This document shows positions 11,660-22,927 of a stretch of 64,000 bases of DNA, piece after piece (within the stretch, counting starts at the first letter, position 1; each line of letters opens with the position of its first letter). Source of the stretch: Delphinapterus leucas (Eukaryota > Chordata > Mammalia > Artiodactyla > Monodontidae); the NCBI RefSeq assembly GCF_002288925.2, contig NW_022098045.1, positions 9,710,847-9,774,846 on the forward strand. Direction: 5' to 3'. A program made the translations under genes and the position numbers. Below the pieces are notes generated by a model. That model was given only the letters and a program-made list of their open reading frames with translations, did no database searches and was not told the origin of the DNA.

Positions 11660-12128
11660 TATTAGTTTCTTTTTGCTGCTGTAAGACATTACCACAAACT
11701 TAGTGGATTAAGACAAAACATAAATATTATCTGACGATTTTATGGTCATCAAGGCTGTGTTCCTTCTGAAGGTTCTGGCAGGATCCATTCTCTTCCCTTT
11801 TTCATCTACAGAGGCTACCCACATTCCTTGGCTCATGGCCCTGCACCACTCCAACCTCTTCTTCCGTTGTTACATCTTCTCTGACTCTGACATGAGGAGT
11901 CATGTCAGAGACACGTCAGAGTCTCCATGTCAGAGTCCTGTCTCTCTCATGAAGACCCTCGTGATGACCTTGGCCACACTGGGATAATTCAGTATAATCT
12001 CTGCAGCTCAAGATCCTTAACTTAACCATATCTCCAAAGCACCTTACACCACACAAGGTAACATATTCAGTTTCTAGAAATTGGCATATGAGCCTCCTCG
12101 GTGAGGCCATTATTCTGCTTACCACAGC
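11660..12128 (-). mobile_element. MaLR-type (MLT1-like) LTR
   Basis: Antisense MaLR LTR. The left end 'tgtattagtttctttttgct' and the continuation resemble the reverse complement of an MLT1 3' end, and 'ctcaagatccttaacttaac' near 12006 matches its 5' half. The end 'attctgcttaccaca' gives the outer limit. Non-autonomous, no coding frame. A short inverted repeat at 11885-11910 lies inside. Confidence 0.6.
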
Positions 12129-12130
12129 TA

Positions 12131-13320
12131 CCACTTGGGGAAATCATGTCACTGACTGTCACACCACTCGTGGGTTTTGAGTGGCTAATATAAAACACCT
12201 GCCTCAGTTTGCATTATTCACAGTCTCCTCAGTGCCTCTGAAAAAGAGCTGAAAATATCTGACAACCTTGTATGTATGTCTCTAGTATAGTCCTGCCCAA
12301 GAATTTACACTTACTTTATTTTTTTTTACTTAGTTTACTTTCTCTTCATTTTTTTGTACAGTTAGAGCATTGTTTAAAAGTATGTGTAAACAGGTTATAT
12401 TAGCCACACACATAATACAGGAATCATTACAAAATGTCTGTTAAGCATTTATTTCCAAAAGGCATCATTGGATCGGATAGGACAGAGAACCACTCAGTTA
12501 GACGGTTAATTATTATTTTTAGTGAGCTGAGTGGTACTGGAAAATCTATCCTATGTATATGAAATCTGGTTGTAGCAGTAGCAGCAAGCGTGAAGTTGAA
12601 GGTAAATGTTCTATGGGAAATATGCTAATAAAGTAGGCAGATGTGCTTACAGGGTACTGCTAATTTAACTGAACTTCTTTCTTACCTCTCCATGCATTCG
12701 GTCTCAGACACTACTCCCTTCCTGGCCAGCCCTCTCAGCCGCTTACCCTCTGCTTCCAGCCCTGTGGGCATGGAGAAACTGACAGATAATGAAGCACCTG
12801 GAGAGTCAGCTGAAGAATCACACACAACTGGGCCATCAAGAAAGAAGAAGCCAATGTCACTCCACTGATGAATGCTCTTCCATCAAAGTGCAGTGACAGC
12901 TAGAAGAGGCAGGATGGCCAGGAAAAGAGGGAAGGCAGTGAACGGATAGTAAGACAGGACAATTTAGACTGGGAGGACAGTGCTGGGAAATTGGGAATGA
13001 GGGCCCATTGGGCTATTTCAGGTTGTAGTGAACACTTCAAGCTGTATATTGTGATGAGGATGTGTAGAGAAGGAGCAGAGAAGAACACACAGTAAGGAAG
13101 CCAGAAAACAGGTCTGAGCGAACTCAGGCATACTCGCAGAGACTGCAGCATCATTTCACTACAGCTCTAAGGCTGAGTTACTTGAGTTCCCTTCAGCTGC
13201 AGGGTTCCCTTGTTCTCCACACTGGGCTTGAACTTTATGGTGAAACTGCTTCTTCCTCTTTGCTCTTGCCTCCCCCAACAGCAGGTATTTACTCATTGTC
13301 TTGTCCTCACTGTCTTTAGG

Positions 13321-13324
<4 letters not shown>
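12131..13324. other. No confidently recognisable feature
   Basis: A 75-codon frame at 12641-12868 ends in a basic stretch (PSRKKKP) but has no upstream or downstream exon evidence. No repeat family recognised. Confidence 0.4.

Positions 13325-13370
<46 letters not shown>
13325..13370. repeat. (TG)23 microsatellite
   Basis: Uninterrupted TG dinucleotides for about 46 bases. Long pure tracts like this are normally length-polymorphic. Confidence 0.98.
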
Positions 13371-13373
<3 letters not shown>

Positions 13374-13524
13374 CCGGATTCTCTCTCTCTCCCTACATAT
13401 GGCTGCTCTGAGGTCATGAGCCTATCCTCGATCCAGGAGGAATGCCAGGATAGTGGAGGCATGTCAGCATGACAGAACTTGATGACCTGGGGGCTGAGCC
13501 ATCCCCACAGAGGTGGATAGTGCC

Positions 13525-13760
13525 GTGGACATGAGCAGTTGCTAGAGTCAAGCTGCCTGGATCCTGGCCCCGTCAGTTATTAGCTCTAACCTGAGAAAGT
13601 TACTCAGTATCTGTAAGCCTCAGCTTTCTCAGCTATAAAATGTGGCAAAAGATAGGAAATAATAGAACTGATCTCATGGAGCTGTTCTGTATATTGAATT
13701 TTTGTAAAGCATGAAAAATGCTTAGCGCCATACCTGGCATTGGGTGAGTAACTCCTAAAT
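13525..13760 (+). mobile_element. MIR SINE, nearly complete
   Basis: Sense MIR: 'gtcaagctgcctggatcctg', 'cctcagctttctcagctata' and 'atgcttagcgccatacctgg' occur in MIR order over about 220 bases. Diverged, no TSD readable. Confidence 0.8.
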
Positions 13761-16700
13761 GCTGGCCAAACTTCAGCCTGTGGGCCAACGAGACCATTTA
13801 TCCATCATGGGTTTTTTGCATTAATTTCGATGTATAAAATAGTGCATTAACATTTTAAAATATTACATTAAAGTATTTATCGTGACTGCTAAGTTTCTTT
13901 GGCACCCTCTTAAATATTGTGCCTGCCTCAGTCACCTCATTGTAGATCTGGACCTGGTTATGGCAGTGACGCTGTGCTTCTGGAACCATCGGTTCAGGCA
14001 GGAGCCTTCCAGAATCATTTGCATTTTAATGTCTAGATTTCCCTTGCTACGCCTTCCTTTTGTGGACTATCTTATTTCTCTGTCCTATTTAATCCCTATC
14101 TTGGTTGTTGTGTAATTGAGTTATTGAGGTTTGAGAATATTTTTGTTTGCAAAATTTGTATCTGGAATAATGTCTGGGCTTGGACTAATGTCATTATGTA
14201 GGAAGCTAGCATATTCATGTATTAGACACCTGTCCTTAGTTTCATTTTAAAGGAAATTTATTCTTAGCTTAAATAGAATGCAGAACTGCTGTTCTTAAGT
14301 CAAGTGCCTGATAGGAAATGGAAGAGTTATGAAACTGAATTATCTTTTACCAAAAAATCCTAAATGTCATTAATACTTTAGAAGAAAATAAGTTTAAGCC
14401 AAAGAATGTTTAAAGTAACTCTTTGCTGAAGCCTAACTCATTGCTAAGAAAACTTGAACCCTAATTAATGAATTTGCTAAATAGGATGTGTTTGCAAAAC
14501 AGCCCGGGGTTGATCTCAGTTAAAATATCTATTGATATATAAGGACTTAGAACTCTTCAAGGAAAGAAGTAGTATATTATCTCCTAGAATACAGGTCAAA
14601 ACCTCAAATGCCTCTCGAGGCCAGGAAAGCAGTGAAAGGCATGAGTTGGAGGGTGTGGGGAAGACGGGAGGGGGCGGAAGGTGAGGCACATGGTGAAGCG
14701 GAGGTGCCGTGCGCTGTTCAGAGGGCGCAGTGGCCCCTTAGCTCCAGGAGATTATTGCCATTTGGAAATCTTTACTAAGGTGCCAGATATTCCAATTTTT
14801 CAGGACAAGCCCGAAATGCGGATATTGATGTGAAAACACTCACCTTTTAAAATATTGGCTCAGTACTTTAAAAAAAATCACTCAAATGGGCAAAACAAAA
14901 CACGACTAAGCTGTGAATTTCCAACCTCCGCAAAGAGAGTCATCTTTGTTATAAAGAAAAGGGAGAAAAGAATACATTTTTATTCTTTCCTTCTGAAATC
15001 CTATCTAGAGCATTTCTGAAGCGTGGAAGATTTTAATATTTGCAAATCAAAACACCTTCTTCGCTTTAGTGAACCTAAAAGAAAAGGCCACTTAGAGGAC
15101 ACTGCGGACACAAAATCAAAGGTTTGACTTCCGAACAGCCTGACACAAGGGTATTTGACCAACTTTTCTAGGTTGAAGTGCCATGAACTTTTCAGAGCTA
15201 ATATTCCCTTCGGTGAAGAGAAGCGATTGCATTGCATTTGGATTGCATTACAGATCCTTTGTGTCATGTCCCAGAAAAACTCACCTAGTCTCTACCTCTT
15301 ATTAGGTTTAAGCTCATTGGTTCTCCTTGTAGAATGACTCTCATTCCAAAACACTGGGTGTAACTCACAGGCTAGAAAAGCCCATTAGACCTAACAAAAC
15401 TCAGAGAACCACAGGGGAGTTGGGCCGTGACCATATTTAATACTTAACAAAGAGAGCTACACTCTGAGGCATTATTATTTTTCCTTTGCTCCAGAAATAC
15501 AAGGTGGATGTTTTGAGCAATTCCACTCAGGCCTCACCTCCCACAGGATTTATACGAATACATTTGCTCTTTGATGAAAGGGATTCTTAAAACCATTGGC
15601 GTACACCGCCCTTGAAGCTGACTCTTTTGAGTTTGAGATGCTAAGCTGTAACCAAAGCAAGCTTGAGCGTGCATTCTATCTCTGGAATGTCTCGGGGTAC
15701 TGGAGAATTAAGGGCGAGAAGACAGGACTGAAGGGAGCCCTTGATCTGGACCACGGGGGAATGAGACATGGAGGGATACAAGCTTTGGTAAGACAGGCTG
15801 CTCTCCACCAAGGTGAGAGAAAAGAAAAGGAAGAAGTGACAAGTGAAGATTCCAATATCCACTTAACAGATACCATCACAATAAAAATCCATGATATTCT
15901 CCCAAAGCCTCAGCCCAAAGCTCATATTTGCCAAATACTGTTCAATATAATACAAGTTCAAGAGGAAGAAAGGCACTGGACAGCCAGTCCCCCGGAGCAT
16001 ATGGCAATAGAATTTGACCTACACTGCTGAAATGCCCAGTTTGTTCGTCTGGGTCTTCTATGGCTAAAATTCAGAAATGAGATGACTGTAAAAGTTAGTG
16101 TCAGTATGTCTGACACACATAGCCTTTGGTCCTTTAAACAATATTTGTCTCAAAAACTTCCCTCTTTCCAGAAAAATGAAATAGTATTTTTTTAAAACTG
16201 AAATATAAAAATGTTAATTCAGGTTGATTTGTTTGTTTTACTGGGAAAAAAAAATTGTAGACTCTCCTAAAATCCCTATTGTTGTGAGTCTGTAGAGATG
16301 ATCTCCATCTCTTTTAAATTCATCTTGCTGGTTTTGTCATTTGTTATTCAGGCTGCATCTTCCAGAAAGCCACTGGGCATCTTTCACAGCCACGAAAAGA
16401 TAACATGGATGAAAGATAATATGGACTCCACTTCAGGGAGCCTGATTTCCTTTCCATCGCCTGTCAGGACTTTCAAGGGGAATTGTCACTACCAGAAAGC
16501 AGTGACTTTTAATTTCCCTTAAGCTAGATTTGGCATTCAGATCCTCACAGCGATGTAAAAGGCCCAAATGACTCTTTCTGATGCCAGTAAGTACTGCATG
16601 AGCAGACAGAATTTAACTCTTGGGTGCTATAAACTCAGCTTATGGCTTCTTCTTCTTAAGTTGCCCAAATCTAGCTGCTACATTAAAAACCTCTCTATGC

Positions 16701-16904
16701 TATTTTCTCATAGGGTTTCTCTCTTTCCTCATATTCCTCCAAGTGGGGCACAGATCATTCTTGGGGATGCCAGAGGCACAATTCAGGAAATACCCAGCCA
16801 AGAACAGGAAGCACAAGTGGGAAAACACACAAGCTGGGGCAGACACTTGAGGACAATCAAGCAAAGGCTGAGAGTCATTCGTGAGAAGAAAATTATAAAG
16901 AAAA
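13761..16904. other. No confidently recognisable feature
   Basis: Mostly unique AT-rich DNA. Blocks at 13755-13870 and 14785-14930 contain phrases ('cttcagcctgtgggccaacg', 'gggcaaaacaaaacacg') that may be worn DNA-transposon pieces. A 144-codon frame at 15596-16030 has no recognised domain and no conserved-looking neighbours, so I do not call a gene. Confidence 0.4.
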
Positions 16905-17520
16905 ATGGATGCGGCAATCGTACCCCTTGGTATTTATCCAAATGAGTTGAAAACTTATATCCACTCACAAATGTGTGCGTGGACGTTTAGAGCAGCTGTA
17001 TTCATAACTGCCAAAACTTAAAAGCAATCAAGTTTTATCCATTCAGTAGGTGAATGGATAAACAAACTGTGGTACATCCAGACAATGGAATACTGTTCAG
17101 TGCTAAAAAGAAATGAGCTATCAAGCCATGAAAAGACAGAGGAACATTAAATTGCTAAGTGAAAGAAGCCAATCTGAAAAGGTTATATATACTGTATTAT
17201 TCCAACTACATGACATTCTGAAAAAGGTAAAACAGTGGAGACTAAAAAGATCAGTGGCTGCCAGAGGTTGGGGGTAGAGACGTGAACAGGCAAAGCACAA
17301 AGGGCTTTCAGGGCAGTGAAACTACAATGGTGAATATATGTCATACATTTGTCCAAACCCATAGAATGAACAACATCAAGAGCGAACCCCAAAATAAACT
17401 ATGGACTTTGAGTGATAATGAGGCATCAGTGTAGGTTCATCAATCATAACAAATGGACCACTGTGGTGCGGGATACTGATAGCTGGGGAGGCCGTTCCTG
17501 CTGTGGGGTGTGGGGGGTGG
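16905..17520 (+). mobile_element. L1M-type LINE-1 3' fragment
   Basis: Contains the end of L1 ORF2 and 3' UTR of an old mammalian L1: 'ggtatttatccaaatgagtt', 'ggtgaatggataaacaaact', 'caatggaatactgttcag' and 'gtggctgccagaggttgg' in order. All frames are broken. Sense orientation, 5'-truncated. The 3' end fades into a G-rich tail near 17520. Confidence 0.85.
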
Positions 17521-19489
17521 GGAGTTGAATGGAGGAATCAGAAGGACAAGAGAACACCGTGGAGCGTGAAGATAGAATTAGCAAATGAAAACCACACCAC
17601 GGAAAACGTTCAAGAGCCTTTTTTCTTCTGTAGCAGGAAAAGCTGGAAGCTACTACTCCAGGGACCTGAGATTAACACTGAGCTCCATTACTGGCCATGG
17701 CATGGATTGCTCAGGTGTAAATGGGGCACGGGGTGTTTTTCAGTATGCTTATCAACATTTAGGAAGCTCTCAGAAACCAGGTGCCAGAGAAGGGGGTAGA
17801 GGAAAGGTACGAATATTAAGAAAACACAATTTGTGTTTGGAGGAGAGCTTACAGTTCCGTGGGAAAGAGGGACATTACACTCATTAACAATGAGGTTGGT
17901 GGAGAATGCGATGGGAGGAAGAGATGATCATGGGCTGAACAGACTAGGGCCGGCCTCCGTGCTCCAAACTGGAGCACTGACTCCCTACCAACTATACACA
18001 TCCGTGACCCTAGGTCATCTAACCAGTTAATGTTTCCTTCTAAATCAGTCTTATACGTAAACGATGTAATTTTAGGAGCAAGGATAAGATCTTTCTACCA
18101 AAGAAAAATTGTTCCCTGTTTGCTAATGCCATGAATTCCACCCCTTCGACTCGATTTCATTAGCTCTGTCACCTATTAAAATGCAAATACTCTTAGGAGA
18201 GATTATACTTTAAGCCATATAATTCAAGTGTAACTTACTGTGAATTTATTTTTCAGATCTGAGGAGATGGCTTTGATGGAAGCAAGGATATAGTAAACTT
18301 GAGATCACTGAACGCCACAGAAATGTTTGGGCAGGAGGCTGAGAATATTTAAAATAATCTGTTAACTGTAGGCTTTGGCAGTTCAATTTTCTTTTTGATT
18401 AAAATCTAAGGAAAACAGTGCTACCACTGAGTGTTTGCAAAGCAACCAGAATGTTGATTGAATGTTATTTTTACCATTAATATTGTTATTAATCTTGAAA
18501 ATATACTTGGAGAGCAGAAAGTTTTATGGGAACAAGACGAAAGAGTCTTCTATTTATTTCAGCAAAGCTCACTAAGGTTCTACATTGGGGTAATAGAATA
18601 TTCATTTGCCTGTCTATGCCCTCTAAGTATTTATTTTCCTCTGATTCTCTTGAGCTGAGGGGGTCAAGAACAGGTTTTGGCATTCCCATGTCCTACAAAA
18701 CATATCTCAATATAACCTAACCTACTTAGTTTTCACCAGAATTTCTAGAAAGGTCAACAAGACCTAGCATGACCTTGAATACATGACCACGACCTTGGGG
18801 TTCTCTCACGAGCATCCTGAATGCCTTTACTACCATGCTAGCCTCCAAGGCCAGCTTCCCCTTAAAGTTCTGGCCAAAGCACACACATAAAGCCCTTCCC
18901 TTATTTCCCTTAGGGATGCTAAGATATTCTGCACTTATAAACAAAAAGAAAATAAACATAGAGGGGAAATAAAGCAAAAAAAACAGGAGAGGCTCCTGAT
19001 CCCACCAATTAGTACTTCCAGGGCTCTAAGGCCCTGCCCATTCCAGGCTCTCTCTAGAACACTCTAGAGAAAAAGGGCCCATATTCCATCACAGTACACA
19101 CCCTGGAGCCCTTAACTCTCATACCCCTGCACACAAACACCTTATGACTTTCCACCAGCCACCAAAGAGCTTTCCAGTGCTGCTGCCTCCCAGAGCCTCC
19201 CACTCAGTCCCTGTGTCTGGTCTGAGACTTGCCTCTCCCCTGGTTACTGAGTGACTTTGTCCTTCAGGACAGGCCTTCCTTCCCCTCACACCTCTACCCC
19301 CATACAATCTCCCTTGGATACTGGTTGACTCCATAGTAGGCCCAATAGATATTTTATCCACATGATGGCATTATATCTATGTAACAAGAAACATACATAC
19401 ATGCACACCTATTAAAGCCAAGGAGGAGTGAGGGAAAATGAGCACTTGAATTTTTGCATCACTCTTCCACCTGGACTGGAAGAAATAGC
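17521..19489. other. No recognisable feature
   Basis: Unique-looking sequence. Short frames at 17503-17887 and 18458-18720 overlap in several frames without bias toward any one. Confidence 0.4.
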
Positions 19490-19605
19490 CTTTAGGGCAG
19501 GGTCTGTATGTCTGCTTATATCACCCCCATGCCTAGCACAGTGCCTGCTGCAATTAAGTACACAATAAATAACTGTTGCATTAAGGAATGAATGAATGCA
19601 TTCAA
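19490..19605 (+). mobile_element. L2 3' tail
   Basis: Ends with the L2 terminal words 'cctagcacagtgcctgctgc' and 'acacaataaataactgttgc', followed by a repeated 'aatgaatg'. Confidence 0.6.
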
Positions 19606-19914
19606 TGATTTCCCCCACCACTTAACATCCAAAGAGAAAGACTAACTCAGTGCTCTGATACAGGCCCTGATAAACTCTCTGATTTTAAGGACATCATCAA
19701 TAAAGCCTCCACTGATCCATCTCCAGCACTAAATTCTCTCTGCTGTTCACTTTCCAATGTAAACACCCAACTATGCTAAGCTGGAGAGATAATCAACTAA
19801 ATAAACAACCCATTTGAGATGGGATCACCCCAAGGCAAAGGCAATACTTTCAAAACTACACATATATTCACTGAGGCAAAATGAATACTCAAAGAAAGAA
19901 AAATGCCATATATA

Positions 19915-20130
19915 GTAAGCTATGTGCCAGGAAATATGATACACACATCATTTACATTGTTTATTTAATCCTTAGAACAACCTTACAAGTTAGAAATTAT
20001 CATCCTCATTTTGCAGATTTTAAAAGTAAACTTTAGAGAAGTGTTTTTACCCATGGTCACTTGTTCAAGAGGTTGAAAAGCATGAACTTTGGAGCCAAGC
20101 TGCCTAGCTTTAAATTCTGACCCTGCCTCT
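19915..20130 (-). mobile_element. MIR SINE fragment
   Basis: Antisense MIR: 'tatgtgccaggaaatatgat', 'ttatttaatccttagaacaa' and 'cctcattttgcagatttt' follow the reverse MIR order. Confidence 0.75.
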
Positions 20131-20142
20131 TCCTAGATGGGC

Positions 20143-20448
20143 GTCTTAGTCCATTCCTATAACAAAATGCCACAGACTGGGTGGCTTATAAACAACAGAA
20201 ATTTATTTCTCACATTTTTGGAGCCTGGAAGCCCAAGATCAGGGTACCAGCATGGTCAGGTGAGGGTTGCAGACTTCTCGCTGTGTCTCTACATGGTGGA
20301 AGGGTCTCTTCTATAAAAGCATTAATTCCCCTCATGAGAGCTCCACCCTCATGACCTAAGCACTTCCCAAAGGCCCCACCTCCTAATAACATCACCTTTG
20401 GAGGGTAGGATCTGAATTTGGAGGGAGGATGCAAACATTCACACTATA
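20143..20448 (-). mobile_element. MLT1-type MaLR solo LTR
   Basis: Clear antisense MLT1: 'cttagtccattcctataaca' at the left end, 'agactgggtggcttataaac', 'cttctcgctgtgtctctac', and 'gccccacctcctaataacat' near the right end. About 305 bp; non-coding solo LTR. Confidence 0.85.
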
Positions 20449-20589
20449 GCACTGAGTAAACACAGCTTAGCACATGTGGAGCTAGTAAGTGTACCAGTCT
20501 CTCATGGCCAAACCCATCTTTCTGTGACCAGATCTGTGATGCTAGGCCAGGGACTCTACAAAACACATTCCTGCTTAGTCAGCTAGCTT

Positions 20590-21060
20590 CCTGTTAGCTC
20601 TGTCAGTAGAGGGCGCTAGAGAGGGCTGCCAAGCTGGAAGAGCTAGAAGATACTTGCTCCTTCCTGGGTGTTTCCTCTGAGCCTCAATCAGGGGCCCCAC
20701 CCTTCTCTCCCTCCTGCAGAGCCACTGAATCCAGTTTGTACTGTTCTTGTAGAATCAGCCTTAGAGTCTGCTGGCCAGCACCCTCACTTCAGAGGACTGC
20801 ATTTCAGCTCAGTGGGGCCCTTCCTCTAAGTAGCTAAGAGGTTTTAGTAATCCCTACTCTTTCCTTTGTTCCATCAGCCCTGCGGGTAATAGCTGCTTCC
20901 TGGAACTGCTACCCCTACCCTATACCTTAGAGTTCTCTTTTCACTCTATTACTTGGTTCACAACTTTATAACCACTTAACAGTTCTTCATATCAAATTCA
21001 CTCTGTTCAAATTATTGGCATGATTTTACTCTCCTGGCTGAACCTGAGGGACACAAGAAC
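20590..21060 (+). repeat. Possible further member of repeat family X
   Basis: Blocks such as 'gtagagggcgctagagaggg' (20606-20625) and 'taatagctgcttcctggaac' (20887) recall the sense strand of family X (compare 59252-59638), but the ends are not clear. Low-certainty assignment. Confidence 0.25.
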
Positions 21061-21522
21061 ACCTACCTAAGAATATTAAATGAGTTTGTCCTTGTAAAGT
21101 GCTCATAACTGTACCTGGAGCATAGGATTGGCCATATCAAGGTCAGCGGTTACTTTCAAGGTGTTGAAGCTGGGTTAGAGCCCATGTCTGTCCATCTTCT
21201 TCCAGTCAACATGATGTTTCTCTAATAAAAATAGCTACCACCTACTTAGGGACTAGGCTTAGTGCGTTCACAGATGTTACCTGTTTTAATCTTCTTAAAC
21301 ACCTCTTAAGTGTTTTTTCCTCTATCAATTGACATCAAGAAAGGTATTCTGAGTTAAGGTATCCATTATCCTGAGAGGGTTAGGCAAGGTCTCCAAAGAG
21401 TGCAAACATCTACACCAGAAGAATAATTTTTTAGCATAAACTTCTCCAAATCCTAAAAACCTATTTACATCATTGTCCTATGTGTCACCAGCAATTAACG
21501 TGATTTAAGCATAATGTGTGTG
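21061..21522. other. No confidently recognisable feature
   Basis: Contains MIR-like phrases ('tgtaaagtgctcataactgt') too short to call. Ends at the left target-site duplication of L1-A (aatgtgtgtg, 21513-21522). Confidence 0.35.
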
Positions 21523-21619
21523 AGCAGAAGCAAGAAGAACTGCAATCCTGCAGCCTGTGGAATGAAAACCACATACACAGAAACATAGACAAAAGGAAAA
21601 GGCAGAGGGCTATGTACCA

Positions 21620-22500
21620 GATGAAGAAACAAGATAAAACTCCAGAGAAGCAATTAAATGAAGTGGAGATAGGCAACTTTCCAGAAAAAGAATTCAGAAT
21701 AATGATAGTGAAGATGATCCAGGACCTCAGAAAAAGAACGGAGGCAAAGATTGAGGAGATGCAAGAAATGTTTAACAAAGACGTAGAAGAATTAAAGAAC
21801 AAACAAACAGAGATGAACAATACAATAACTGAAATGAAAAAAATATACTAGAAGGAATCAATAGCAGAATAACTGAAGCAGAAAAACGGATAAGTGACCT
21901 GGAAGACACAATGGTAGAATTCACTGCCACAGAACAGAATAAAGAAAAAAGAATGAAGAGAAATGAAAACAGCCTAAGAGACACCTGGGACAACATTAAA
22001 CGCAACAACATTCACATTATAGGGGTCCCAGAAGGAGAAGAGAGAGAGAAAGGACCCAAGAAAATATTTGAAGAGATTATAGTCGAAAACTTCCCTAACG
22101 GCAGAAAGGAAATAGCCACCAAAGTCCAGGAAGTGCAGAGAGTCCCAGGCAGGATAAACCCAAGGAGAAACACGGCAAGACACATAGTAATCAAGCTGAC
22201 AAAAATGAAAGACAAAGAAAAATTATTAAAAGTATCAAGGGAAAAATGACAAATGCCATAGAAGGGAACTTCCATAGGGTAACAGCTTATTTCTCAGCAG
22301 AAACTCTACAAGCCAGAAGGGAGTGGCACGATATATTTAAAGTGATGAAAGGTAAGAACCTACAACAAAGATTACTCTACTCAGCAAGGATCTCATTCAG
22401 ATTCAACGGAGAAATCAAAAGCTTTACAGACAAGCAAGAGCTAAGAGAATTCAGCACCACCAAACCAGCTTTACAACAAATGCTAAAGGAACTTCTCTAA
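21620..22500 (+). pseudogene. L1-A ORF1 remnant (RNA-binding chaperone)
   Basis: Remnant of the L1 ORF1 protein, the trimeric RNA-binding chaperone of the retrotransposition complex. The N-terminal half is a charged coiled-coil region (for example '[20 protein letters not shown]' at about 21758-21817), followed by the RNA-binding middle and a C-terminal domain (LQARREWHDIFKVMKG, TDKQELREFSTTKPALQQML). A stop at 21849-21851 breaks the coiled coil, and the frame shifts again near 22246. The three pieces (21516-21851, 21911-22249, 22246-22500) cover most of a normal ORF1. Not functional. Confidence 0.9.
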
Positions 22501-22530
22501 GTGGGAAACACAAGAGAAGAAAAGGACCTA

Positions 22531-22890
22531 CAGGGCTTCCCAGGTGATGCAGTGGTTAAAAATCCGCCTGCCAATGCAGGGGACGTGGGTTTGAGCCCTG
22601 GTCCAGGAAGATCACACATGCCACGGAGCAACTAAGCCTGTGCGCCACAACTACTGAGCCTGCGCCCTAGAGCTTGTGAGCCACAACTACTGAGCCCATG
22701 TGCCGCATCTACTGAAGCCCGTGCACCCTAGAGCCCATGCTCTGCAACAAGAGAAGCCACCGCAATGAGAAGCCTGCACACCACAAACGAAGAGTAGCCC
22801 CCACTCGCCAAAACTAGAGAAAGCCCGCATGCAGCAACAAAGACCCAACACAGCCAAAAATCATAAACAAAATAAATAAATTTATAAAAA
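22531..22890 (+). mobile_element. CHR-1-like tRNA-derived SINE nested in L1-A
   Basis: Begins 'gggcttcccaggtgatgcag' and continues with the long form typical of CHR-1: several copies of 'actgagcc' and 'agagcc' modules and an end in 'cccaacacagccaaaaatc' with an A/T-rich tail. Flanked by 'aaaggaccta' (22521-22530) and 'aaaggactta' (22891-22900), a one-mismatch duplication of L1-A sequence between ORF1 and ORF2. It is longer and more diverged than the short CHR copies elsewhere, and is younger than L1-A. Confidence 0.88.
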
Positions 22891-22927
22891 AAAGGACTTA
22901 TAAAAAAAACCCAAAACAATTAAGAAA

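Noticed and set aside
12641..12868. 75-codon frame ending in a basic motif
   Set aside because: Short and without homology that I recognise; PSRKKKP alone is not evidence of a nuclear protein.
13325..13370. Regular short repeats that could suggest an array
   Set aside because: A TG microsatellite; no spacer-repeat structure of a CRISPR array, and the sequence is mammalian.
15596..16030. 144-codon frame that could be an exon
   Set aside because: No recognised domain or supporting neighbouring exon, so I cannot separate it from a chance frame.
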